A stretch of 26,481 nucleotides of DNA, taken from positions 1-26,481 of IMG/VR virus record IMGVR_UViG_3300009183_000322; one strand, written 5' to 3'. Both the position numbers and the translations under genes were made by a program. The notes under the pieces were generated by a model. The model was not told the DNA's origin. It saw only the letters and a program-made list of their open reading frames with translations, and did not search any database. Below are positions 14,395-22,126 of the stretch, in pieces; position 1 is the stretch's first letter; the number at the start of each line of letters is the position of its first letter. This DNA is from a virus.

Positions 14395-14400
14395 TATACT
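14395..14400 (+). promoter_or_regulatory. Extended -10 (TGA-TATACT) of a leaderless promoter
   Basis: TGA-TATACT ends 6 nt before the ATG at 14407. No Shine-Dalgarno and no clear -35 are present. Confidence 0.6.
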
Positions 14401-14406
14401 TGAACT

Positions 14407-15369
14407 ATGTTAAACCTTAAAGAAGGCGATTTTGTTATGGGCTCAACATCTGAGGGTGTTGTTCATGGGGTAATAGAGCACATCATGAGTGAAGGTGGGA
14501 CATACGGAACTCCTGGAACAGAATACGCAATTGAATCTATGCCCCCAGAAAATCCAGCAATGGCTGTTAGAATTTATAAAGAAGAGAACGGTACGTGGAA
14601 ACCAACAGCGTATAGCATTGGAATGATGTATAAAGATGCTAAAGAGGCAGACATAAATAATCATTCAATGAATAGCAACTCAGAAAATTCAATGATACCA
14701 ACAGATACATATCAGGGTAAGGCCTATGAAGGTTGCGGATGCGAAACATGCAAAGAATTAAATGTAAACTGTGATAACTGTCCAGTTTGTCAAGCAAATG
14801 AAATGAAAAGTGATTGTTGTCCAGATCTTAACAAGCAAGCACCATGTTGGGATGGATATGTACAGCGTGGAATGAAGCCAGGGGCTAATGGAAAGCCAGT
14901 TCCTAATTGCGTTCCTGCTGCAAAAGCAGATGACTTGTTTGAAGATGACGACACAGTTGAGTATGATACAGACACAGTATCAAAAGCAGAAGGATATTCT
15001 CCTCCAACAGGAGCAAGATCTGCTGCACGCAAAGCAATTAAATTTAAGGAGCAAGGCAAAGCAAAAGGTGCAGGAACTGCAGTAGGCTGGACAAGAGCGG
15101 GACAACTAGCAAGAGGAGAAACGATCTCTCTCAGTACTGTTAAAAGAATGTATTCTTATTTTTCTCGTCACGAAGTAGACAAAAAAGGTAAGGACTGGGG
15201 TAACTCGGCAAACCCTTCTAATGGCTATATCATGTGGCTTGCCTGGGGTGGAGATGCTGGATTCTCATGGTCAAGATCCATTGTTAATCGTGAAAAAGAC
15301 AAAGCATTATTTGCAAATTTTGGTAAAGAATACACCAACTCACAACATCTAAAGAATATATTTAGATAG
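14407..15369 (+). CDS. Mosaic phage protein: SH3-like, Cys-rich and C-terminal phage domain
   Basis: A 320-residue, three-part protein. Residues 1-80 look like a small beta-barrel (EGDFVMGSTSEGVVHGVIEHI, then AYSIGMMYKD), similar to domains fused to phage head proteases. Residues 110-168 are Cys-rich (ten cysteines, CGCETC, CDNCPVC, DCC, APCWDGY, NCVP) and may bind zinc. Residues 198-290 match a recurrent phage domain with PPTGARSAARKAI, GTAVGWTRAGQL, STVKRMYSYFSRHE and AWGGDAGFSWSR. Such domains often accompany prohead proteases or scaffolds; no protease domain is present here. It is leaderless. Confidence 0.75.
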   Translation: MLNLKEGDFVMGSTSEGVVHGVIEHIMSEGGTYGTPGTEYAIESMPPENPAMAVRIYKEENGTWKPTAYSIGMMYKDAKEADINNHSMNSNSENSMIPTDTYQGKAYEGCGCETCKELNVNCDNCPVCQANEMKSDCCPDLNKQAPCWDGYVQRGMKPGANGKPVPNCVPAAKADDLFEDDDTVEYDTDTVSKAEGYSPPTGARSAARKAIKFKEQGKAKGAGTAVGWTRAGQLARGETISLSTVKRMYSYFSRHEVDKKGKDWGNSANPSNGYIMWLAWGGDAGFSWSRSIVNREKDKALFANFGKEYTNSQHLKNIFR

Positions 15370-15375
15370 GACAAT

Positions 15376-15972
15376 ATGATTACAAAAGAAGACGTCTTGT
15401 TTTCTAAAAACAATCAACAGGTTTGTATTGCCAAAGGGTTTACTTCTAATATTTTAAATTGGGAAGATGCATTCAATTTATTTAAAATAGCAAAAAGTAA
15501 GAATTCAATTAACTTCAATTCTTACTGGACGTGTACAATTGACAAATCTGAACACTATACTCGTTTATATAAAGATTTAATTCAAGAAATATCTCCATTA
15601 CACCCTGGCAAAAAAATATCTGCATTTTCAATTATAAATTTAATTACTAGACACAAGAGTAATATTAATAGCAATATTTTTAATAGTTTTAAGGATTATT
15701 TTATTAATTCTAATCCAAATAAAATGCCAAAGGAGGAACTATTGGCAGAATCTTTTATTCCTCCTAAACACACTGACCCCGTAGATGGATTTTTTATTCA
15801 ATTTGAAGGGTCAACATTATGGAGAATTTACTATAAAAATAATGAAAAACAGTATACTTTAAAATCTGGAGATATGATATTTATTCCTAAAAACTTAGAG
15901 CACAGCGTAGAAGCATTAGAGCCAAGATGTTCAGTATCAATATCTTTTGCAGATGCAGAGGACGTCATATGA
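15376..15972 (+). CDS. JmjC/cupin-type Fe(II)/2OG oxygenase-like protein (5)
   Basis: A 198-residue protein with a C-terminal cupin fold. The iron ligands are His132 and Asp134 in PPKHTDPVDGFFIQFEG, and the distal His is His176 in KNLEHSVEA. The segments QFEGSTLWRIY and LKSGDMIFIPKNLEH strongly recall Cupin_4/JmjC enzymes such as RoxA (YcfD) and NO66, which hydroxylate ribosomal proteins. It is shorter than RoxA and lacks its C-terminal extension. Its stop overlaps the next start (ATGA). The substrate is unknown; a ribosomal or phage protein are both possible. Confidence 0.8.
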   Translation: MITKEDVLFSKNNQQVCIAKGFTSNILNWEDAFNLFKIAKSKNSINFNSYWTCTIDKSEHYTRLYKDLIQEISPLHPGKKISAFSIINLITRHKSNINSNIFNSFKDYFINSNPNKMPKEELLAESFIPPKHTDPVDGFFIQFEGSTLWRIYYKNNEKQYTLKSGDMIFIPKNLEHSVEALEPRCSVSISFADAEDVI

Positions 15973-16442
15973 GCGTAATAAAAGAATATTGGACTGTTGT
16001 CTTGACAATATGGCTATTAACCTCTATAATATATATAGGTAAAAAAACAATATTATTGTTTCATGAAAAAAATGCAAAGCCTTCTCAGTTTAAGTTTAGG
16101 CAAAGTACAATTCATGAATTAATACAAAATTTTTTACCGACCAACACAGACTTTATTAAATCTTTGATTGCTAAAAAGAAAGGTACGCATCCTTCTCAGC
16201 AGTCTAGACAAAAATATAGTCAAGACAAAATAAAAGTTATTGTAGTTGGAGATATTGCATATTGGGTTCAAGACAATATATTTTATCAAACAGTAGTTTC
16301 AGAAGATGGGAATATAGAACAGGATCTTGCTGTTCCCGTTGACACTACGCAGATGCAAGAAGAAGAAATTGATAGGCTAATGCTTATCTTAGACGATTTA
16401 AGGAGTGCAGAAAAAAATGATGGTAGTAGTTCAAGCGACTAA
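15969..16442 (+). CDS. Membrane-anchored protein of unknown function
   Basis: A 157-residue protein whose start at 15969 overlaps the previous stop (ATGA); an upstream start at 15927 lies inside that gene. One N-terminal membrane helix (about residues 7-24) is followed by a basic linker. A small beta-rich domain contains IKVIVVGDIAYWVQDNIFYQ, then an acidic helical end and a Ser/Asp tail. The topology suggests a membrane-tethered cytoplasmic domain. Confidence 0.78.
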   Translation: MSVIKEYWTVVLTIWLLTSIIYIGKKTILLFHEKNAKPSQFKFRQSTIHELIQNFLPTNTDFIKSLIAKKKGTHPSQQSRQKYSQDKIKVIVVGDIAYWVQDNIFYQTVVSEDGNIEQDLAVPVDTTQMQEEEIDRLMLILDDLRSAEKNDGSSSSD

Positions 16443-16773
16443 TGAGTTTGATGACTATTCCGTTTTTTTGCGTGCAATAGGAGTTATGCTTTCTTCTATG
16501 CCTGAAGATGATAACGAATTTGTTGTTTATTCTGTTGGATCTAAAGAAAGCAAAATTCATAATTTTGCTATGGAATTCTGCAATTTGTCAGAAAAAGGCA
16601 TGAAGGGTCGTGGTAAAAAAATTAAAACATATAAGGCTGTAGACGATTGGATAAAAGAGTTTATGCCTAATATGAATTATTTTGCATTTTTTAGTAAGCC
16701 AAAACAACAGTTATCTTCACTGGCAAAGGCTGCACAAAGTGCAAATGTTGAACTTGGAATATTTCAATACTAA
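16417..16773 (+). CDS. Unknown protein, possibly Rossmann/SLOG-like
   Basis: A 118-residue protein with AGGAG at 16401-16405, 11 nt before the ATG at 16417. A frame-compatible start at 16405 would overlap that site. It overlaps the preceding gene by 26 nt in another frame. Alternating strands and helices (EFVVYSVGSKESKIHNFAME, MNYFAFFSKPKQQLSSLAKA) suggest a Rossmann-like fold such as SLOG, but no nucleotide-binding Gly motif is clear. Confidence 0.72.
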   Translation: MMVVVQATNEFDDYSVFLRAIGVMLSSMPEDDNEFVVYSVGSKESKIHNFAMEFCNLSEKGMKGRGKKIKTYKAVDDWIKEFMPNMNYFAFFSKPKQQLSSLAKAAQSANVELGIFQY

Positions 16774-16781
16774 GGAGAATT

Positions 16782-17003
16782 ATGTTAGTTAATAAATTAG
16801 AGCACGCAGAAAAAATTGTTAAAAATTTTAAAGATCTTAGATGGGTTGGTTGGGACCTTGTGTCTAGAAAAGAATCTCCAAGTGGGTATTCAAATAAATA
16901 TGGTTCTTTTATTAACGGTAAGTGGGGAATAGACAAGGTTTATAAACTCACGAATAAAGGCTGGCACCTTCCTAACGAATACGGAGATAAAAATGGAAAA
17001 TAA
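16782..17003 (+). CDS. Small protein of unknown function
   Basis: A 73-residue protein with TAAGGAGAA before the ATG. It is rich in Trp, Lys and Gly (DLRWVGWDLV, FINGKWGIDK, NKGWHLPNEYG), a pattern of small phage proteins without known function. It ends 11 nt inside the next gene (oxygenase at 16993). Confidence 0.78.
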   Translation: MLVNKLEHAEKIVKNFKDLRWVGWDLVSRKESPSGYSNKYGSFINGKWGIDKVYKLTNKGWHLPNEYGDKNGK

Positions 17004-17730
17004 TGTTGATTATACGCCATACAAAAACTTTTTTGATATTATTGGAAAAGATAAAAAAAACATAGTAATTATTGAAAATTTTATAGATTCTGAAGATTTA
17101 AAATTAATGAATATATTTTTAAATAAATATAAAGATGATGATGAATTTATGGGTGGAAAAGATCTTAGAGACAAAGTTATTAGAGAAACAGATCCAGATG
17201 TGGCAAATCTGCTTAATAAGTATGAGCATAAAACATTTCAGGTAATTAAAGAAAAGATTATTGACGGGTATGGGGTACCAGTAAAAAGAGTACCATTTAA
17301 CCCTCCACACTTTATCAAGTGGATTCCTGGAATGAACTCTAAAGAGCATGCTGATTGTGAAAAACCAGACGGCACTCCAGCCTGGACTGCAGATTTTTAT
17401 AAATACAATATATCTGTTTTAATGTATCCTAATGACGATTATACTGGAGGAGAAATTATTTTTCCAGAATATGATTTAACATTTAAGCCAACGCCTGGAT
17501 CTTTTATTCTTTTCCCTGGAAATAACAACTATAAGCATATTGTAAGCAGAGTTGATTCTGGAGTTAGATATACAATGCCATCTTGGTATTCTTTTGATAT
17601 AAAAGAAAAAACAAGTGCAAAAAAAATGTATTCTTACCGTGACTCAGTGCAACTATGGGAAGGGTTGCCCGATTTTGATAAAATTGATCCAGTTGGAATT
17701 GACGTAAAAGGTAAAGATTTTGGCAACTAA
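16993..17730 (+). CDS. Fe(II)/2OG oxygenase, prolyl-4-hydroxylase type (6)
   Basis: A 245-residue oxygenase, the longest of the group. The motifs are His119 and Asp121 in KEHADCE, YPNDDYTGGEIIFP, distal His182 in YKHIVSRV and Arg192 in GVRYTMPSW. It has an extra C-terminal extension of about 40 residues with LWEGLPDFDKIDPVG. It overlaps both neighbours, the small Trp-rich gene before and WhiB after, so all three are probably translated together. Confidence 0.92.
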   Translation: MENNVDYTPYKNFFDIIGKDKKNIVIIENFIDSEDLKLMNIFLNKYKDDDEFMGGKDLRDKVIRETDPDVANLLNKYEHKTFQVIKEKIIDGYGVPVKRVPFNPPHFIKWIPGMNSKEHADCEKPDGTPAWTADFYKYNISVLMYPNDDYTGGEIIFPEYDLTFKPTPGSFILFPGNNNYKHIVSRVDSGVRYTMPSWYSFDIKEKTSAKKMYSYRDSVQLWEGLPDFDKIDPVGIDVKGKDFGN

Positions 17731-18016
17731 AAGAAATAAATGGAAAGACGACGGTCTTTGCATAAACTACGAAACGTCTTTGTTTTTTGAACAGTACGAA
17801 GAGGGAAGCATAGAATTTAGAAGTAATATGGATCAGTTTTGTTTAAACTGTCCCATGATAAAAACATGTTTTGCTGTTGGAGTATCTGGAAAAGAATATG
17901 GTTTGTGGGGCGGTATTTACTTAGAAGAAGGAGAGCCTTCTAAAGAGTTTAATAGTCACAAGAATAAAGAATCATGGTCTAGTCACTGGCAAGCACTAAC
18001 ATTGGAAACAAAATAA
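17720..18016 (+). CDS. WhiB-like iron-sulfur regulator
   Basis: A 98-residue Wbl protein. The four [4Fe-4S] ligands are Cys14, Cys41, Cys44 and Cys50, with the last three in CLNCPMIKTC (C-x2-C-x5-C). The GLWGGIYLEE turn (61-70) is the family signature. Wbl proteins are found only in actinobacteria and their phages and work with the primary sigma factor. The start is a TTG at 17720 with AAAGG upstream; it overlaps the oxygenase gene by 11 nt. The usual basic DNA-binding tail is weak here (HKNKESWSSHW), so it may act by binding sigma or by competing with host Wbl proteins. Confidence 0.93.
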   Translation: MATKRNKWKDDGLCINYETSLFFEQYEEGSIEFRSNMDQFCLNCPMIKTCFAVGVSGKEYGLWGGIYLEEGEPSKEFNSHKNKESWSSHWQALTLETK

Positions 18017-18246
18017 TGTATACAGATGCAATGCGTAAAGCCTTTAGGTCCATTAGAGCACCAAAAGATTTTAGCGTTGACCTGGTAGATAACGAACATT
18101 TTTTAGTCATTCGTGCCGATGAAAAGGCTTTTGTTAGGTTAGGACATGACGATAAAATCGAAGCAGTCCAGTACATGGTCAAAGTTAAAAAAGCACTTGA
18201 AGACAATGGCGCTGTAGTATTATTAACACGAAAGGCCATTAAATAG
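18016..18246 (+). CDS. Small protein of unknown function
   Basis: A 76-residue protein joined to WhiB by a TAATG overlap. Segments are FRSIRAPKDFSVDLVDNEHF, then VIRADEKAFVRL, DKIEAVQYMVKVKKALED and AVVLLTRKAIK. It looks like a compact alpha/beta protein. I do not recognise the family. Co-translation with WhiB suggests a shared regulatory time window. Confidence 0.78.
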   Translation: MYTDAMRKAFRSIRAPKDFSVDLVDNEHFLVIRADEKAFVRLGHDDKIEAVQYMVKVKKALEDNGAVVLLTRKAIK

Positions 18247-18248
18247 CA

Positions 18249-18422
18249 ATGGTTGATTTACGTGGCACACCGACACACATATGTATATGTGGTTCTAAGG
18301 TTTGGAATATTAAGGCAATGTTTGAAGAAGGTGCAATCGCATTATATTTTTTAGATATGAAGTGTGCTGAGTGCGGATCGTTGGCTACTGCACCAACCAA
18401 ACTAGATGGGGGAGAGTTGTAA
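18249..18422 (+). CDS. Small zinc-ribbon protein
   Basis: A 57-residue ORF with ATG two bases after the previous stop and no clear Shine-Dalgarno, so translation is probably coupled. CIC (Cys12, Cys14) and CAEC (Cys39, Cys42) form a plausible zinc site around an alpha/beta core. The next gene follows one base after its stop. Function unknown. Confidence 0.72.
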   Translation: MVDLRGTPTHICICGSKVWNIKAMFEEGAIALYFLDMKCAECGSLATAPTKLDGGEL

Positions 18423-18423
18423 T

Positions 18424-19122
18424 ATGGCAAAAAAACCAGTGCCCCCAATTAATGGAGACCATCATATTAGAGTTAAAAAAGATGAAATTGAATGTGCTTA
18501 TCTTATTGATCAAGAGCAATTAAATGGTGCAAAAATTTATACCAATAGGGAAGAATACATAAAAACACTTCCTAAAGGAATAAAATTTATGGAGGCTGGT
18601 GTTGCCTGGGGATATTACTCTGAGTTAGTTGCACAACAAACAGATCCAGAACTTATACATTTATTTGATTTTTTTCGAGGGGATCTAAAGTGTTGGTCCT
18701 GGAGAGAATTTGGCGAATGTAAATGTGAGCCAATAAAGCATGAATTGTTATATACAAAAAAAACCCAAGTGTCATTCATTGAAGATAAATTTAAAGGTTA
18801 TAAAAATGTTAAACTATTTCAAGGGGATGTCAGATTTACTCTGCCAAAAGTAATAGAAGAATATGACTACCTATACCTAGATACATTAAATGATAGACTG
18901 TCTATTCGACCACTTTTGCATATGGCAGCAGAAAAAACAAAAATAGGATCTATTATAGGATTAAATGATTATATAATTTATGATGGAATCACAGCAGATA
19001 TGCCATATTCCACTCTAAACGTTGTAAACGAGTTTTTGCAGAATAATAAAAATTGGCATGTTGATGGACTGTCCCTACATTCTTTAGGGTTTTATGATAT
19101 TTATATTAAAAGGAGGGGTTAG
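18424..19122 (+). CDS. Class I methyltransferase-like protein (copy 1)
   Basis: A 232-residue protein. GGGGGAGAG upstream supports the ATG at 18424. The fold looks like a SAM-dependent methyltransferase: motif I FMEAGVAWGYYSELVAQ (residues 55-71), acidic residues in LFDFFRGD at the end of strand 2, then DYLYLDTLNDRLS and GSIIGLNDYIIYDG. It resembles Methyltransf_24-type sugar O-methyltransferases. Two paralogues follow at 19138 and 22822. A CWSWREFGECKC motif with Cys and Trp is shared with copy 2 and may define the substrate site. Confidence 0.8.
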   Translation: MAKKPVPPINGDHHIRVKKDEIECAYLIDQEQLNGAKIYTNREEYIKTLPKGIKFMEAGVAWGYYSELVAQQTDPELIHLFDFFRGDLKCWSWREFGECKCEPIKHELLYTKKTQVSFIEDKFKGYKNVKLFQGDVRFTLPKVIEEYDYLYLDTLNDRLSIRPLLHMAAEKTKIGSIIGLNDYIIYDGITADMPYSTLNVVNEFLQNNKNWHVDGLSLHSLGFYDIYIKRRG

Positions 19123-19137
19123 GCGTTATGGTTAATA

Positions 19138-19848
19138 GTGGTGATCAAAATTCCTAGAAAACCAATTGCTGCAGTCATCGGTCCATTTTTGGAAAATTTA
19201 AAGAATGACGAGATAGATTGTGCCTTTTTAATATCACAAGCACAACTTAATGATGCAAAAATTTATACCAATAGAGAAGAATATGTAAAAACATTTTCTA
19301 AAGGAATAAAATTTATGGAAGTAGGTATTGCTTGGGGGTATTATTCTGCCATTGTTGCTGAATTAACCCATCCATCTAAAATGACATTAATAGATCTGTA
19401 CAACAATCAATTGATATGCTGGTCTTGGAGAAAATTTGGCGAGTGCTTATGTGATGGGGTTAAACATACAAGAGATTATACTCCAGAAACACATCAAACA
19501 TATATCAAAGATAAATTTAAAGAATACAATGCTGAAACTATTAAAGGAGACAGTCAAAGCATATTACCTAAAATAACAGAACAAGATTATGACTATATAT
19601 ATTTAGATTTGGTAAATGATAGGAATATAATAAGAAAGGCATTGTGGGATTCTTCAAAATTAGTTAAAATAAATGGAATTATTGGATTAAATGATTATTT
19701 GATTTATGATGGAATTATAGACGATACTCCATACGGGACATTTCAAGTTGTTAATGAATTTTTAAATGATAATAAAAATTGGGTTGTTGATGGATTAGCA
19801 TTACACTCTTTAGGGTTTTATGATATTTATATTAAGAGAAGAGGATAA
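19138..19848 (+). CDS. Class I methyltransferase-like protein (copy 2)
   Basis: A 236-residue paralogue of the preceding gene. FMEVGIAWGYYSAIVAE (residues 59-75), DYIYLDLVNDRN and IGLNDYLIYDGI are conserved, and the C-terminal LGFYDIYIKRRG is identical to copy 1. The start is a GTG at 19138 (a second GTG follows at once); AGGAGG lies rather far upstream (19111), so the start is uncertain. Tandem duplication with divergence suggests two different positions or substrates. Confidence 0.8.
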   Translation: MVIKIPRKPIAAVIGPFLENLKNDEIDCAFLISQAQLNDAKIYTNREEYVKTFSKGIKFMEVGIAWGYYSAIVAELTHPSKMTLIDLYNNQLICWSWRKFGECLCDGVKHTRDYTPETHQTYIKDKFKEYNAETIKGDSQSILPKITEQDYDYIYLDLVNDRNIIRKALWDSSKLVKINGIIGLNDYLIYDGIIDDTPYGTFQVVNEFLNDNKNWVVDGLALHSLGFYDIYIKRRG

Positions 19849-19853
19849 ATATA

Positions 19854-20735
19854 TTGTTTGATTTAATTAACGAGGAGTCATGTTTTACTGATTTGACTAA
19901 AAATAAATTTGATTTATCTCAATTCTTAGGCATAAAAGAAAATAAAATATTATACAAAGCATCATCTGAAAAAGAAATAAGCGATACAGATAAAAGCGTA
20001 GAATATAAATATAATGATATGTTTTTTAGATCAGACAATTTCACAACTAATCATGATGGAATCCATATTCTGTTTAGCGGATGCTCAGAAAGCGAGGGTG
20101 TTGGCGATAATATAGAAAACGCCTGGACAAATCTTCTGTATAATAAAATTTCACAAGATACAAAATGTTCTGGATTTTTTAATCTTTCAAGATCTGGCTG
20201 GGGCTGGTCAAAAATTATTGCCAATGCTTTAATTTATTTTGAGAAATATGGTTATCCAGATGTATACTTTATTTTATTGCCAAATCATCAAAGGATGCAT
20301 AAATTTTATAAAGAAAATACAGAACATTCATTCTGGAAACATGAACAGTTATATCCAAAGGGATCCTACAAAAAGACTTCTAATAATAACAAAAATGAAA
20401 AGATTTTCTCAGAAGAAAAAGAATACAATGAAGACTTTATAAAATTTCTTCTTTCATGGAAACTATTTAATAAAATATGTACAGATAATAATATTAAATT
20501 AATTTTTTCAACCTGGGATGAATTAGACTCTGACAATATAGCCAACTTAAATATGTTTGACAATTTTTTAAATATGGACCTTAGCAATAATTGTGGAACA
20601 TATATAAATAAATGGTATGAAAATAATAAAAAAACTAAAACTGACCTTAAAAAAAGAGATGGTCATAATGGCGTAATTATTCATAATTTTTGGGCAGATA
20701 GTTTTTATTCTTCATGGAAGGGCTCACAAGAATAA
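19854..20735 (+). CDS. SGNH/GDSL hydrolase-like protein
   Basis: A 293-residue protein. HILFSGCSESEGVG (residues 71-84) is a block I-like motif with G-C-S for the usual G-D-S, giving Ser78 as the likely nucleophile. FNLSRSGWGWSK resembles block II with its Gly, and FILLPNHQRM block III with its Asn. RDGHNGVIIHNFW near the end offers Asp269 and His271 or His277. SGNH enzymes remove or transfer acyl groups on glycans. The start is a TTG at 19854 with AGAGGA upstream. It follows the methyltransferases and may trim or acylate the same glycan. Confidence 0.72.
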   Translation: MFDLINEESCFTDLTKNKFDLSQFLGIKENKILYKASSEKEISDTDKSVEYKYNDMFFRSDNFTTNHDGIHILFSGCSESEGVGDNIENAWTNLLYNKISQDTKCSGFFNLSRSGWGWSKIIANALIYFEKYGYPDVYFILLPNHQRMHKFYKENTEHSFWKHEQLYPKGSYKKTSNNNKNEKIFSEEKEYNEDFIKFLLSWKLFNKICTDNNIKLIFSTWDELDSDNIANLNMFDNFLNMDLSNNCGTYINKWYENNKKTKTDLKKRDGHNGVIIHNFWADSFYSSWKGSQE

Positions 20736-20827
20736 TGATTAAAAGGTTGATAAAATTAATTATAGTAAAAAATCAAATTAGAAAATTAAAAAAACAACTT
20801 AAAAACCCAAAGCCATTTATCTATTAA
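20735..20827 (+). CDS. Micro-protein, basic helix
   Basis: A 30-residue ORF in TAATG overlap with the SGNH-like gene. It begins MIKRLIKLIIVKNQIRKLKK and ends NPKPFIY. It is a basic amphipathic helix with a short aromatic tail. Size and coupling support a gene, but there is no other evidence. Confidence 0.5.
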   Translation: MIKRLIKLIIVKNQIRKLKKQLKNPKPFIY

Positions 20828-20843
20828 GCCTATTATTCATGCC

Positions 20844-20872
20844 TTGCACAACCCAGTTCAAGGTGCTATAAT
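20844..20872 (+). promoter_or_regulatory. Promoter of the holin-like gene
   Basis: TTGCAC at 20844-20849, a 17-bp spacer and an extended TGC-TATAAT at 20867-20872. Transcription should start near 20879. The leader holds a short CCC-TGAAA-GGG hairpin and the palindrome GACAATTGTC before AAGGAG. Confidence 0.7.
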
Positions 20873-20919
20873 TAATATACCCTGAAAGGGGTGAAAGACA
20901 ATTGTCGAAAAGGAGAAAC

Positions 20920-21201
20920 ATGTCAAACATTGACACTAAACAATTAAAGGCTATGGGAGCATCCTATGGTCGTTCAGTACTTGGTGCTGGACTTGCACTA
21001 TACATGTCTGGAGTAACAGATCCAAAAGATCTTTGGGCTGCATTAGTTGCTGCCATTGCGCCCGTTGCATTGAGAGCAATTAATCCAGGAGATAAGGCTT
21101 TTGGCATCTTGCCAACAGTTGATGCCGTAGATACCGCTCTAAAGGCTGCTAAGGCGCCTGCAAAGAAGTCTGCTAAAAAGGCACCAGCAAAGAAAAAGTA
21201 A
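20920..21201 (+). CDS. Holin-like membrane protein with Lys/Ala tail
   Basis: A 93-residue protein starting at 20920 behind AAAAGGAG; a longer TTG start at 20902 would overlap that site. Hydrophobic segments are about residues 14-28 (SVLGAGLALYMSG) and 36-53 (WAALVAAIAPVALRAI), followed by a linker and a histone-H1-like tail (KKSAKKAPAKKK). Some phage holins have this layout of two weak helices and a basic tail. It has its own promoter and a terminator behind it. It is far from the endolysin, so another membrane or DNA-binding role is possible. Confidence 0.72.
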   Translation: MSNIDTKQLKAMGASYGRSVLGAGLALYMSGVTDPKDLWAALVAAIAPVALRAINPGDKAFGILPTVDAVDTALKAAKAPAKKSAKKAPAKKK

Positions 21202-21217
21202 AGCATAATATAAAATT

Positions 21218-21246
21218 GGCCATGCAGAAATGTGTGGCCTTTTTTA
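21218..21246 (+). terminator. Rho-independent terminator
   Basis: GGCCATGCA, a GAAA loop and TGTGTGGCC form a 9-bp stem (two G-U pairs) followed by TTTTTT. It closes the transcript of the holin-like gene, 16 nt after its stop, and precedes the protease promoter. Confidence 0.9.
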
Positions 21247-21275
21247 TTGACAAAACGCATTCAATTGGATATACT
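21247..21275 (+). promoter_or_regulatory. Consensus leaderless promoter of the protease gene
   Basis: TTGACA at 21247-21252, a 17-bp spacer and TATACT at 21270-21275. The ATG at 21282 is 6 nt after the -10. It begins immediately after the terminator. Confidence 0.8.
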
Positions 21276-21281
21276 TATAAT

Positions 21282-22121
21282 ATGATAAAAAAGATTTTAT
21301 TGCTCAGCGTACTTTTGTCCCTTGGAATAAATCCATCTTTTGCTATTGAAAATGGTGAAAAGGAAAAAGATCCTAGTAGGGTTGTTGTCCTTTATTTTGG
21401 GCAAGAATATCCTGGCTGTAGTGGATATTTATATGAGCCAAGAATTGTATTTACTGCTGCACATTGTTTGGCTGCTCCATATCCAGTAACACATGTTGGA
21501 TTTCCTAATAAAAGTACTGGTCTCAATGCAGCAAAAGTTAGTGTAGAAAGTGTCTTGTTGCCTGATGAGTATAATAAATCTTCTCCATATCAAAATGATT
21601 TTAGTGTATTGATTTTATCAAAACCAATTTTAATTACTGATAAAATTGTATTGCTTAATGAAGAAATAAAAAATAAAATACAAAGTGATAAAGTTCAGGT
21701 TAAAACTGCTGGGTATGGAGAGCAAAATTCTTTTGGTACCTCAAGGGAAACCATCAGAGATGCTCATTATCTATATGCAACACTTCTTGATATTTCTAAT
21801 GAAATTAACATAACCAATCCTTTGCCTGGTAGTGTTTGCAGTGGTGATTCTGGTGGGCCAAATACAATTATTTACAATAATCAAGAAGTTTATTTAGGGG
21901 CTACAAGTCATGGATTTAATCAGCCAAACTGTGGTCGATGGTCTGGTGGAGGATCAAAAATCCTACAGTTTGACCCAGTATATAAATTTAATAATATTAT
22001 AAATAAGGCTAAAGATATTGTTGGGCCAGAAGTTGTGGCTCCAATGGTTAAGCCTATTATAACAAAGCCTGTTGTTAAAAAGAAATGTGTTAAAATAAAA
22101 AACAATAAGTGCAAAAAATAA
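21282..22121 (+). CDS. Secreted trypsin-like serine protease (S1)
   Basis: A 279-residue protease. A signal peptide (MIKKILLLSVLLSLGINPSFA) probably ends after Ala21. The catalytic triad is His61 (TAAHC), Asp106 (NDFSVL) and Ser190 (GDSGGP). The mature protein would begin IENG at Ile22, the place where trypsin-type enzymes need a free hydrophobic N-terminus to pair with the Asp before the active Ser (Asp189). Cys46 and Cys62 may form the disulfide next to the catalytic His. A Lys/Cys tail (KKKCVKIKNNKCKK) ends the protein. The start at 21282 follows the promoter by 6 nt; a longer frame from 21216 runs through the terminator. Confidence 0.9.
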   Translation: MIKKILLLSVLLSLGINPSFAIENGEKEKDPSRVVVLYFGQEYPGCSGYLYEPRIVFTAAHCLAAPYPVTHVGFPNKSTGLNAAKVSVESVLLPDEYNKSSPYQNDFSVLILSKPILITDKIVLLNEEIKNKIQSDKVQVKTAGYGEQNSFGTSRETIRDAHYLYATLLDISNEINITNPLPGSVCSGDSGGPNTIIYNNQEVYLGATSHGFNQPNCGRWSGGGSKILQFDPVYKFNNIINKAKDIVGPEVVAPMVKPIITKPVVKKKCVKIKNNKCKK

Positions 22122-22126
22122 TTTAT

